From contig CAYZRS010000005.1 in NCBI GenBank assembly GCA_964480915.1, forward strand, positions 1-64,000: a stretch of DNA of 64,000 bases. The letters run 5' to 3'. The stretch comes from CAWGCE01 sp964480915 (GTDB lineage: Bacteria > Planctomycetota > Planctomycetia > Pirellulales > Pirellulaceae). This document shows positions 43,611-51,185 of this stretch, piece after piece (position 1 is the first letter of the stretch; the number at the start of each line of letters is the position of its first letter). The notes under the pieces were generated by a model that saw only the letters and a program-made list of their open reading frames with translations, searched no databases and was not told where the DNA came from. The translations under genes were made by a program, and so were the position numbers.

Positions 43611-45017
43611 ATGATGGCAAAAGAAAAAAACGCGGACCAGTCTTCGAAACGGCCTTCACGGCGCAAATTCATGAAGGATACCTCGATTCTCGTGGCGGCT
43701 GGTGCCGTGGCTGGCCCATTGCAAAGAGCGAATGCGGCTCACCCGTTTGGTGACGATACGATCCGCATCGGACTGATCGGCTGCGGTGGACGCGGATCGG
43801 GCGCCGCGGCCCAAGCAATGAACACCGCGGGTCCGACGAAGCTCGTCGCCGTCGGGGATGCCTTCGATAATCGGATTCAACAATGTCTCCGCGCACTACA
43901 ACGCGACCACAGCGACAAATTGGATGTCCCCGCGGAACGTCAGTTTGTCGGTTTTGACGCCTACCAAAAAGTTCTGGAATGCGATGTCGACCTCGTCATC
44001 TTGGCAACGCCACCCGGCTTCCGTCCTCAGCATTTCGAAGCAGCCATCGAATCGGGAAAACATGTCTTCATGGAAAAGCCGGTGGCCGTCGACGCTGCTG
44101 GAGTGAGGCGAGTTCTGGCCACGACCGCGCTCGCGAAACAGCGGAACCTCGCTGTTGCCGTCGGTCTGCAACGTCACCACGAACAAAAGTATCAAGAAAC
44201 GATTCAGCGGTTGCACGACGGAGCTATCGGCGACGTCATCTGCACCCGCGTCTATTGGAATGGAGGGGGCGTTTGGGTCCGTGAACGGCAAGAAGACCAA
44301 ACGGAAATGGAATACCAAATGCGCAATTGGTATTACTTCAACTGGCTTTGCGGCGACCATATCAACGAGCAGCACATTCACAATTTGGATGTTGGAAATT
44401 GGGTCAAGAACGCGTATCCCATCAGCGCCAATGCGATGGGCGGTCGAGAAGTGCGCAATGGCAGAAACCATGGACAGATTTTCGACCACCATTTCGTTGA
44501 ATACACTTACGATGATGGCTCAAAGATGTTCAGCCAATGTCGCCACATACCGCATTGCTGGAATAGCGTGGCCGAGCACGCCCACGGCACCAACGGATCG
44601 TGCAATATCTCAGGAGCGAAAATCTACGGCAGTGATGGAAAAGAGACGTGGCGCTACGGTGCTGGTGGTGCCGGCGGCCATCAAGAAGAACATCATGACC
44701 TGTTCGCTGCGCTGCGTCGTGGCGAAATCCCTAATGAAGGTGAGTACGGTGCGATGAGCACCATGACCGCGATTCTAGGCCGCATGGCGTCTTACTCGGG
44801 ACAAGTCATCACGATGGAGGACGCGTTGGCGTCGCAGTTAGTCGAATCGCCAGTCGATCAGCTAACCTCCTTCGAGGACACCCCTCCTGTGACCCCGGAC
44901 GAAAATGGGCTCTATCCAATCCCTGTTCCGGGTGTGACCGAAGTGTTGAAACTGCCCGAGAATGCGGAAGCTGCCAAAGCCGCGGCCCGCGAGTTGCTCC
45001 GCCACGCCCGCGTCTAG
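43611..45017 (+). CDS. Tat-exported Gfo/Idh/MocA family oxidoreductase
   Basis: The 468-residue product begins with a Tat signal (SRRKFMKDTSILVAAGAVAG). The Rossmann domain has IRIGLIGCGGRGSGAAAQA near 50, KLVAVGDAFDNRI and KHVFMEKPVAVDAAGVRR, with the catalytic-site EKP Lys near 155. The second domain (from about 185) contains RHHEQKYQETIQRLHDG, WYYFNWLCGDHINEQHIHN and NISGAKIYGSDG. It is the second of three Gfo/Idh/MocA proteins in the window and differs from the one at 23910 in having EKP. The substrate is probably a sugar or cyclitol in the periplasm; not determined. Start is one of two consecutive ATGs. Confidence 0.9.
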   Translation: MMAKEKNADQSSKRPSRRKFMKDTSILVAAGAVAGPLQRANAAHPFGDDTIRIGLIGCGGRGSGAAAQAMNTAGPTKLVAVGDAFDNRIQQCLRALQRDHSDKLDVPAERQFVGFDAYQKVLECDVDLVILATPPGFRPQHFEAAIESGKHVFMEKPVAVDAAGVRRVLATTALAKQRNLAVAVGLQRHHEQKYQETIQRLHDGAIGDVICTRVYWNGGGVWVRERQEDQTEMEYQMRNWYYFNWLCGDHINEQHIHNLDVGNWVKNAYPISANAMGGREVRNGRNHGQIFDHHFVEYTYDDGSKMFSQCRHIPHCWNSVAEHAHGTNGSCNISGAKIYGSDGKETWRYGAGGAGGHQEEHHDLFAALRRGEIPNEGEYGAMSTMTAILGRMASYSGQVITMEDALASQLVESPVDQLTSFEDTPPVTPDENGLYPIPVPGVTEVLKLPENAEAAKAAARELLRHARV

Positions 45018-45266
45018 CGTTTTGAGCGACGACAGTTGGCGAGTAATCCCTGCAAAATAGGCCTGCGAACCTAAACGCTGGACTGGCGTCTATCCCGTTG
45101 GCTAGCAAGCCCAAACTGCAGTTTTTGCGGTTGTGTGCAAATTGGATTTGCATCAAACGCCAATTCTGTCACTATAGTTTTGTCGGTTCGCGCTAACGCG
45201 GCGCGAGTTACTAGGAGCCTGTCAGTAAGCATCTACGGCCGCTGAACATCGGGCATCAACTAGTGG
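45018..45266. other. Upstream part of a long intergenic region
   Basis: This is the first third of a 728-base non-coding interval. A possible promoter for the element that follows is TTGCAT (45148-45153) with TATAGT (45173-45178), but the 19-bp spacing is long. No RNA gene or ORF with support is visible in this part. Confidence 0.35.
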
Positions 45267-45281
45267 AAAGGAGGTGTTTCA

Positions 45282-45320
45282 GTGATATGTTTCTGTACTA
45301 GCCGGGGTGGCAACGCCTAG
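45282..45320 (+). CDS. Putative 12-residue leader peptide MICFCTSRGGNA
   Basis: The ORF starts with GTG five bases after a perfect AAAGGAGGTG and ends with TAG at 45318-45320. The sequence contains two Cys. Such a strong ribosome-binding site on so short an ORF suggests that translation itself matters, as in attenuator leader peptides. An ATG at 45287 in another frame gives only four codons. Expression is not shown by sequence alone. Confidence 0.4.
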   Translation: MICFCTSRGGNA

Positions 45321-45397
45321 CGAGTTACCGGCGGGTATTCCGCTGGACGGCCACCAGCTCGTGCATGATCCTTTCCGATCACAACACGAGTCCAATC

Positions 45398-45435
45398 GGA
45401 CCCGATCGCAATGTGCGGTCGGGTCTGTTTTTTTT
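45398..45435 (+). terminator. Strong rho-independent terminator
   Basis: GGACCCGATCGCA (45398-45410) pairs with TGCGGTCGGGTCT (45414-45426), 13 bp including two wobble pairs, loop ATG, then G and eight Ts (45428-45435). The nearest upstream protein gene stops 380 bases earlier, so it most likely terminates the short element starting near 45267. Confidence 0.85.
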
Positions 45436-45711
45436 GATCGAGAAACATTTTCAGCTCTCCACCTCTGCGAACCGCCACTGGGTAGGGAATTCACGCATCG
45501 CACCGATCGCTGTGCGACGAGGCATTCGCCGAGTAACTGCCAGTTGCATCTTCCCGGCTTGTTTCTGAAACAGTTCAGACAATTCGGCAATGATCACGGC
45601 GCCGACTCGGATCTTGGTACGCCCCCCACAAAGACTAGTGAAATCGACTAGCAGTTCCCACCAGTTGCTTTAGACTGGGGCCGCACAGATTTCGCAGAAC
45701 TTTCATCCACT

Positions 45712-45725
45712 CGAACCTAGGTTCG
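45712..45725. promoter_or_regulatory. 14-bp perfect palindrome before a PEP-CTERM gene
   Basis: CGAACCTAGGTTCG is self-complementary over all 14 bases and lies 20 bases before the ATG at 45746, just upstream of the GGGGG ribosome-binding site. It could be a dimeric-repressor operator or a small mRNA hairpin. The rest of 45436-45711 shows nothing I can identify. Confidence 0.35.
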
Positions 45726-45745
45726 TATCTTCCGGGGGTTGTCCA

Positions 45746-47134
45746 ATGAAGCGGCTGTCTTTCGTTTGTTTTCTTTTCGTTTGTGGATCTCTTTTCCTCA
45801 ATTCTCCGGCGCAAGCTCAGGTATTGATCGACGAAGATTTTGAAAGCTACGCGACGGACGGCGACTTTCTCAGCGCTTGGCCCAGTAATTCCACCGATCC
45901 AGATGAGTTTGGCATCATCGTCCCATGCCTCACACAGATTTGCCCGCCGTCACCTTTTGATGGCCTTGGCGACGCAAGCACCTTACCGGCGACACCAGCC
46001 TCAGACGGTCAATCGATTGCATTCAACGATCTAAGTTATTACCACGAGCGCACGAGCGACGACTCGGGAACCGCTTTGTCACTTCTCCCGACTGCAAGTC
46101 AGTCGATAAAATTGTCGGGAGATATTTTCGACAACATCAACGGCAATCGTCGCTTCGGATTGGGGCTGCGGAGTTCTGCCGGCGCCAACTTGTTGGAATT
46201 GGGAAACTGGAATGCGGACACGTTCGATCCTACCGACCCCATCAATGCGCCGCCAAACAGCCCCGTCACCGATCAACCGACAACGGGCTATGGATACCGC
46301 ATCATTTTGTGGGATGAAGTCGGTGGTTCTCTGGTTCGCGAGCCGAATTGGCAATATTTCCCACTCGACCCCGCATTTGATGATGTCGCCGTCGACCACA
46401 ACAGCGACGGTCGACTGGGAAATGGCGACGGGCTCGTAACCGCGGTTGATGTCGGTCCCGGTTGGCATACCTACTCTGCCGTCATCACAGATACTGACGT
46501 CACGTTGGAGTTGGACCTGTTCCGTGACGGCACCATCGATTCGACCGTCACTTGGGAAATCACAGCCCAGCAAGCATTTCCTTTTGACAGTTTGCGTCTG
46601 GGTGGACCTTCCGGTGTGGCGATGAACGAATTCACCATGGCCGACAACATTTCGCTCGAGCTGATGGGTGGCTCGGCTGTCGACGGTGATTTCGACGGCA
46701 ACGGCTTATACGAATGTGCTGACGTTGATGGTTTGGTCAATGCCATCGTCGTCGTGAAGGGGGGCGGTGCAGCCGACCTGAGTTTCGACCTTAATCAAGA
46801 TGGCTTCGTTGATGACAGCGATTTGGTCGCCTGGCGTGCAGAAGCCGGCGCCGTTTTGACGGCCTCAGGCAATCCGATCCAAGAAGGTGATGCGGACCTC
46901 GACGGCAACGTCAACGGCTCCGACTTTGTCGCCTGGAATGGCGCAAAGTTCACCTCCGTATCTTCCTGGTGCAACGGTGATTTTAACGCTGACGGAGACG
47001 TCAACGGTGTCGATTTCGTCATTTGGAACACCAACAAATTCACTTCGGCTGATGTCGTTGGTGTGCCCGAGCCTTCGGCGATGTGGCTATTGTTCGCGGG
47101 AGCGCTGCTTATGCGACGCCGTCGTTCACTCTAG
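45746..47134 (+). CDS. PEP-CTERM protein with four EF-hand module
   Basis: The 462-residue protein has a signal peptide (LSFVCFLFVCGSLFLNSPAQAQ). Residues 25-310 look like a concanavalin-type beta-sandwich (LIDEDFESYATDGDFLSAW, LRLGGPSGVAMNEFTMADNI), common in secreted proteins that bind carbohydrate or act as stalks. The Ca-binding module at about 312-440 contains GDFDGNGLYECADVDGL, FDLNQDGFVDDSDL, GDADLDGNVNGSDFVAWN and GDFNADGDVNGVDFVIWN. It ends VPEPSAMWLLFAGALLMRRRRS, a PEP-CTERM sorting signal. Surface or extracellular-matrix role is inferred. It is followed 28 bp later by the DUF1559 gene. Confidence 0.87.
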   Translation: MKRLSFVCFLFVCGSLFLNSPAQAQVLIDEDFESYATDGDFLSAWPSNSTDPDEFGIIVPCLTQICPPSPFDGLGDASTLPATPASDGQSIAFNDLSYYHERTSDDSGTALSLLPTASQSIKLSGDIFDNINGNRRFGLGLRSSAGANLLELGNWNADTFDPTDPINAPPNSPVTDQPTTGYGYRIILWDEVGGSLVREPNWQYFPLDPAFDDVAVDHNSDGRLGNGDGLVTAVDVGPGWHTYSAVITDTDVTLELDLFRDGTIDSTVTWEITAQQAFPFDSLRLGGPSGVAMNEFTMADNISLELMGGSAVDGDFDGNGLYECADVDGLVNAIVVVKGGGAADLSFDLNQDGFVDDSDLVAWRAEAGAVLTASGNPIQEGDADLDGNVNGSDFVAWNGAKFTSVSSWCNGDFNADGDVNGVDFVIWNTNKFTSADVVGVPEPSAMWLLFAGALLMRRRRSL

Positions 47135-47162
47135 TTTGAGAACTTCTGAAGAGGTGACGGAC

Positions 47163-48176
47163 ATGAGAGACCTCAGCCAACGCGGCGACCAACGAGCCGC
47201 TTTCACGCTCGTGGAATTGCTGGTCGTGATTGCGATCATCGCGATCTTGGTTTCGTTGTTGCTGCCGGCCGTAAATTCGGCACGTGAAGCAGCGCGCAGA
47301 CTGTCATGTCAAAATAAAATAAGGCAAGTTGGGTTGGCTTGCGTGAACCATGAGTCGGCACTTCGCCGTTTCCCGACGGGTGCTGTGAATCATGACAAGC
47401 CCGAATTCAACGGTCCTGGCTGGCACATTTTTGTGCTTCCCTACCTCGAGGATGTTTCACTAAGCGAAACGATTCAGTCGGAGATCCGTAATGCCGAGTC
47501 AGCAGGCCTCGACTTCGGCATGTACGACCTCGACGAGATTAATGACCTGCAAATTGACACCTATGTTTGCACCTCCGACACGAACGCGGTGGCAAAATTT
47601 CGCAGCGGTGCGTATGGATCAAATTTCGCCGGAATTGCAGGCTCAGCATTCAGTCGAGGTGACACTGACTTTTACGAAGGACGAGCGGCCGACGGTTCAG
47701 GCGTTGTAAATTTTGATGGCGTGCTTCATCAAGAAAGCAAAACGAAGTTCAAGCATATCAAAGATGGTTCCAGCAAGACGGCAATCGTCGGCGAACGCTG
47801 GTACCAACTGAGAATTTGGACTGCCGGCGTTTACTGGACAGGTGGCGGTTGGACCCCCACAAAACCAGAAGGGCCTGCCGCCAACTCGTACCTCAACGCA
47901 TGCAAGAACATCGACATTCGTTATCCGATCAACTCGGATTTCAACACCGTCGGTTTCTACCGTTCTCATGACAACAGCACCGATCGGCCACCGATGCCGG
48001 CAAATGCCCAAAAGACGATCGCGTACAACGACTTGCCGTTCGGAAGTTTTCATCCGGGCGGTGCGAGCTTTGTTTACGCCGACGTGAGCACCCATTTCTT
48101 GTCGGATGACATTGACCCGATCGTTTACACCGCGATCGCGTCAAAAAATGGCGAAGAAAGAGACCACAATTATTAG
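47163..48176 (+). CDS. DUF1559 protein with type II pseudopilin-like N-terminus
   Basis: From the ATG at 47163 (GAGGTGA upstream) the 337-residue protein begins with a prepilin-type segment, AFTLVELLVVIAIIAILVSL, the cleavage and methylation signal of pseudopilins, followed by LLPAVNSAREAARRLSC. The rest is the DUF1559 (SBP_bac_10) domain: QVGLACVNHESALRRFPTG, GPGWHIFVLPYLED, IKDGSSKTAIVGERW, and the C-terminal FGSFHPGGASFVYADVSTHFL. Planctomycete genomes contain dozens to hundreds of such proteins, function unknown. The downstream lipoprotein gene overlaps its end. Confidence 0.93.
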   Translation: MRDLSQRGDQRAAFTLVELLVVIAIIAILVSLLLPAVNSAREAARRLSCQNKIRQVGLACVNHESALRRFPTGAVNHDKPEFNGPGWHIFVLPYLEDVSLSETIQSEIRNAESAGLDFGMYDLDEINDLQIDTYVCTSDTNAVAKFRSGAYGSNFAGIAGSAFSRGDTDFYEGRAADGSGVVNFDGVLHQESKTKFKHIKDGSSKTAIVGERWYQLRIWTAGVYWTGGGWTPTKPEGPAANSYLNACKNIDIRYPINSDFNTVGFYRSHDNSTDRPPMPANAQKTIAYNDLPFGSFHPGGASFVYADVSTHFLSDDIDPIVYTAIASKNGEERDHNY

Positions 48177-48558
48177 ACGAATGACCTTCGCTGCGCTGGT
48201 CGTCGCATGGATTTCGATCCTGGGCTGCCAAAGCGACACCAACAATGAAATAAGCCGCACCGTATCCTTCCAAGGAGAATTGCTGCCACGCGGGATCATT
48301 AACTTTTTTGGAGAAGACAACAGACCAAGAGGCGGCCCCATCAGCCCCGACGGAACGTTTGCCTGTCGTTTGCCACCCGGGAATTACCGAGTCACCGTCG
48401 TAGCTCCCCCCGTGATTCCTGACGGCTGGAAAGAGACAGAACCAATGCCAAAAGACGACATTGGATTACCGGACAAATACGCCCAACCCGGCACTTCTGG
48501 GGTGACGGTTGAGATTAAGGATAACCCACAACCATTAGAGTTCCATTTGACGTCGTAA
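48148..48558 (+). CDS. Small lipoprotein, transthyretin-like
   Basis: The 136-residue protein has a lipoprotein signal: FAALVVAWISILGC near residue 26, with Cys as the lipidated residue. The mature part (ISRTVSFQGELLPRGIINFF, PDGTFACRLPPGNYRVTVVAP) resembles a transthyretin or carboxypeptidase-regulatory-like beta-sandwich. The ATG at 48148 overlaps the DUF1559 gene by 29 bp; an ATG at 48181 would avoid overlap and still include the lipobox. DUF1559 genes followed by small lipoproteins are a familiar planctomycete pairing, in my recollection, which suggests a joint envelope role. Confidence 0.75.
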   Translation: MAKKETTIIRRMTFAALVVAWISILGCQSDTNNEISRTVSFQGELLPRGIINFFGEDNRPRGGPISPDGTFACRLPPGNYRVTVVAPPVIPDGWKETEPMPKDDIGLPDKYAQPGTSGVTVEIKDNPQPLEFHLTS

Positions 48559-48721
48559 CGTCCGTCGTCAGTTGGTCGTATCTGCGAAACATTTTTCGGG
48601 AAGCGTGCAGATACGCAGATGTAAATTAGACACCGCTCGTCGGGCCAGATCGCCCACGAGCCCCAAGCTTCGGTCACTAAATTTTGAACGTCTTCACTAC
48701 TATTCACAAAGGAAACCGTCA

Positions 48722-49414
48722 ATGATCCGACCACTTACCCTTCTCATCGTGGGCAGCCTACTGGCCTCAAGTATCAACATTGCCAACGGGGCGTTTATCA
48801 TCGAACCCAACGGATTGGCTTCTACAAACTATTCTGCAGCGAACCCGACAAGCACCTCGACCACAGCTGGAAGCGGGACGCTTGCTGCTCCTGGACTGAC
48901 TTTGGGCGCCGCCTCGGTCTTCGGAGGCGAACCGTATATCTACACATACACACCAGCCGTCGACGGCGACAACGCAACATTCATTGCCGGCGATCCTCTG
49001 AACGGCTTTGCAGGCCATACCGCGACGGGCGATGCTGCGGGTGGCGTAGGCTTGTACAATGTCTATTTGACCTATCCAGAGTCGACCAACAACTCTGTTG
49101 CCAATATGCCAGCGCTCTATGACATCGATGTCGACGGCGACAGTATCGTCGATGTGTCTGCGAGCTATGACCAAAACGTGGCTGACGCTGGAACAGGAAT
49201 GGGCATTGGCTTGTGGGAACTGGTTGGCCAAATCAACGTGACGGACGCCAATCAGGCGGTGACACTAACGATTTCTCCTTCGAACCCACCGGGGGGCTTC
49301 GTGGGCGTGCGAACAGCTGGCGTTCTTTTTGATGCCGTCGTTGTTCCCGAACCCGGCTATCTCATGCTGCTTGCTTGTGCCGCTGCAGGACTCGGACTGA
49401 TGCGTCGACGATAG
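48722..49414 (+). CDS. PEP-CTERM protein
   Basis: The 230-residue protein has a signal peptide (LTLLIVGSLLASSINIANGA), a single beta-rich domain with Asp/Gly loops (AFIIEPNGLASTNYSAANP, DIDVDGDSIVDVSASYD) and ends with VVPEPGYLMLLACAAAGLGL plus MRRR, a PEP-CTERM sorting signal. AAAGGA precedes the ATG by about eight bases. Unlike the neighbouring PEP-CTERM proteins it lacks the four EF-hand module. Function unknown. A strong terminator follows at 49441-49478. Confidence 0.83.
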   Translation: MIRPLTLLIVGSLLASSINIANGAFIIEPNGLASTNYSAANPTSTSTTAGSGTLAAPGLTLGAASVFGGEPYIYTYTPAVDGDNATFIAGDPLNGFAGHTATGDAAGGVGLYNVYLTYPESTNNSVANMPALYDIDVDGDSIVDVSASYDQNVADAGTGMGIGLWELVGQINVTDANQAVTLTISPSNPPGGFVGVRTAGVLFDAVVVPEPGYLMLLACAAAGLGLMRRR

Positions 49415-49440
49415 TCATCAGAAATCGTATAAGAAAACAA

Positions 49441-49478
49441 GCATCGCGTGTCGGCGAAACCCGACGCGCGATGCGATT
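49441..49478 (+). terminator. Terminator hairpin downstream of PEP-CTERM gene
   Basis: GCATCGCGTGTCGG (49441-49454) and CCGACGCGCGATGC (49461-49474) form a 14-bp stem with one G-T wobble, loop CGAAAC, followed by GATTTT. The short T-tract makes it weaker than others here. It overlaps an upstream in-frame GTG at 49448, which argues that the next gene starts later, at 49496. Confidence 0.7.
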
Positions 49479-49495
49479 TTCCCTGGGAGAATATC

Positions 49496-51055
49496 GTGCG
49501 ATCGCCTCGTGCCTTTGGTTTGCTGCTCATTCTTATTGTCGCCACCCAAGTCTCAGCCGAATTCAATGAATGGCGTGGGCTTTGGCTGACTCGATTCGAC
49601 TACCAGTTCACGAATGAAGCAACCGTACGAGCGATGGTGGACAACGCCGCCACGCTCGGCATCACCGATTTGATGTTCCAAGTCCGAGGTCAGGGCGACG
49701 CGTTCTATAACAGCAATTTCGAGCCGCGTGCCGCATCACTTGCCGGCAATTGGGACCCACTGGCAGTTGCCATCGATCAAGCCAACTCCCACGGCATCAA
49801 CCTCCATGCCTGGATCAATACGATGCCGCTGTGGAATGGAACGACGGCGCCACCGACTGGCACAACACCATCACATCCATTCTATGAAACAAGCCCCAGC
49901 CATCGCGTCCATGACCTGAATGGTAATCCTCAACCACTCACCAATGGCTACGTCATCGGGAATCCAATCTCACAGGCGTGGCATGATCACGTCAACAACG
50001 TCGTGGACGATATCCTGACGCAGTACGACGTCGCTGGTGTTCACCTGGACTACACGCGTTGGCTTGGCGACACGTCGTGGACCTCGCTACCGCATGATGC
50101 CGCCTCCCATCAAATGTTCACAGCAGAAACGGGGCTGAGTGCGACGTCCAATAACGCGAATGAGTATCGTGATTTCATCAAAGATCGTATCACCGATCTG
50201 GTTGGGTCGGTGAAAACAACGGTCGATAGCCATGGGCCAGAGCCCCTCTTGTCGGCGGCCGTCTGGCGAGATCCGGATGTCGGCAGCACTCAAGTCTTGC
50301 AGAAATACCGGGATTGGATGCAACAAGACTTGGTCGACGTGCTCATTCCGATGATTTACCTCAGTGAGTCGAACAACCACCTTTTCCAACCGAACCTCTC
50401 CAACATTCTGTCCACTCCCACCAATGCGAGAATCGCACCCGGCCTTGGCGTTTACCTTCACGATGACCCCTCATTCACCGTTTCGCAGCTCCAGACCTTG
50501 CTGAGCAATAGCACCGGTGGCGCTAACTTCTTTGGCTACTCTTCGTTTTTCGAATCGGGCCAACTGGGCGATGACCGAGTCCAAGCGATTCTCGATTTCT
50601 ACCATGCACTTCGGCCCGGCGACTTTAACCAAGACGGTCAATACGACACGGTCGACATCGACGCGTTGACAACCGCCATGGCCAGTGGTACGAATCCGCC
50701 TGAATTTGACTTAGACGGCAACGGACAATTAACGATCAACGACCTCGTACTCTGGCTGGCCGAAGCGGGCGAGGAGAACTTACCATCTGGCGCTTCCTAC
50801 CTGTTTGGCGATTCCAATCTGGACGGATCGGTCAACGGCGCCGACTTCATCCATTGGAACACTCATAAATTCACCGTCGACTCACTCTGGTCGCACGGCG
50901 ATTTCAACGCCGATGGTGCCATCAACGGCGCCGACTACGTCACCTGGAACCAATTCAAGTTCCTCAGCGCCGACACGATGGCTGTTCCTGAACCGGCGGC
51001 ACCATGGTGGCTTATGGTCGTCGGCGTTTACTGCCATTTTCGGCGAAAACGCTAG
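49496..51055 (+). CDS. Family 10-like glycosyl hydrolase (GHL10) with EF-hand module and PEP-CTERM
   Basis: The start is GTG at 49496 with GGGAG seven bases upstream, giving 519 residues with a signal peptide (AFGLLLILIVATQVSA). Residues 20-365 match the GHL10/DUF187 TIM-barrel of putative glycosidases: FNEWRGLWLTRFDYQF, LMFQVRGQGDAFYNS, INLHAWINTMPLWNG, VAGVHLDYTRW and DVLIPMIYLSESNN; Asp and Glu in these blocks are likely catalytic. The C-terminal module has four EF-hand-like loops (GDFNQDGQYDTVDIDAL to GDFNADGAINGADYVTWN). It ends VPEPAAPWWLMVVGV with FRRKR, a PEP-CTERM signal. It probably degrades polysaccharide at the cell surface. Confidence 0.87.
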   Translation: MRSPRAFGLLLILIVATQVSAEFNEWRGLWLTRFDYQFTNEATVRAMVDNAATLGITDLMFQVRGQGDAFYNSNFEPRAASLAGNWDPLAVAIDQANSHGINLHAWINTMPLWNGTTAPPTGTTPSHPFYETSPSHRVHDLNGNPQPLTNGYVIGNPISQAWHDHVNNVVDDILTQYDVAGVHLDYTRWLGDTSWTSLPHDAASHQMFTAETGLSATSNNANEYRDFIKDRITDLVGSVKTTVDSHGPEPLLSAAVWRDPDVGSTQVLQKYRDWMQQDLVDVLIPMIYLSESNNHLFQPNLSNILSTPTNARIAPGLGVYLHDDPSFTVSQLQTLLSNSTGGANFFGYSSFFESGQLGDDRVQAILDFYHALRPGDFNQDGQYDTVDIDALTTAMASGTNPPEFDLDGNGQLTINDLVLWLAEAGEENLPSGASYLFGDSNLDGSVNGADFIHWNTHKFTVDSLWSHGDFNADGAINGADYVTWNQFKFLSADTMAVPEPAAPWWLMVVGVYCHFRRKR

Positions 51056-51185
51056 AATTTCGCCGGCAGGCAAATCCTCGAAGGACGGGCCCCGCTTGGC
51101 CGGAAAACCGACCTAGTAGGGCCGGCCCCATATCGAATATCTTGCATGGGTATCGACATTTGGGAGAAAGCGAAAAGGAAGTCGC

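Larger units (their letters stand above)
45267..45435 (+). ncRNA. Candidate leader element: perfect SD, 12-codon ORF, hairpins, terminator
   Basis: A perfect Shine-Dalgarno AAAGGAGGTG (45267-45276) is followed five bases later by a 12-codon ORF. The ORF ends inside a small GGTG-GCAA-CGCC hairpin with a GNRA loop (45306-45317). Then come CCGGCGG (45328-45334) with CCGCTGG (45340-45346), flanked by CGAG (45321-45324) and CTCG (45358-45361), and a 13-bp terminator hairpin with eight Ts ending at 45435. This is the layout of a translation-sensed transcription attenuator or of a short autonomous mRNA or sRNA. The next gene starts 310 bases downstream. I cannot assign it to a known RNA family. Confidence 0.45.
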
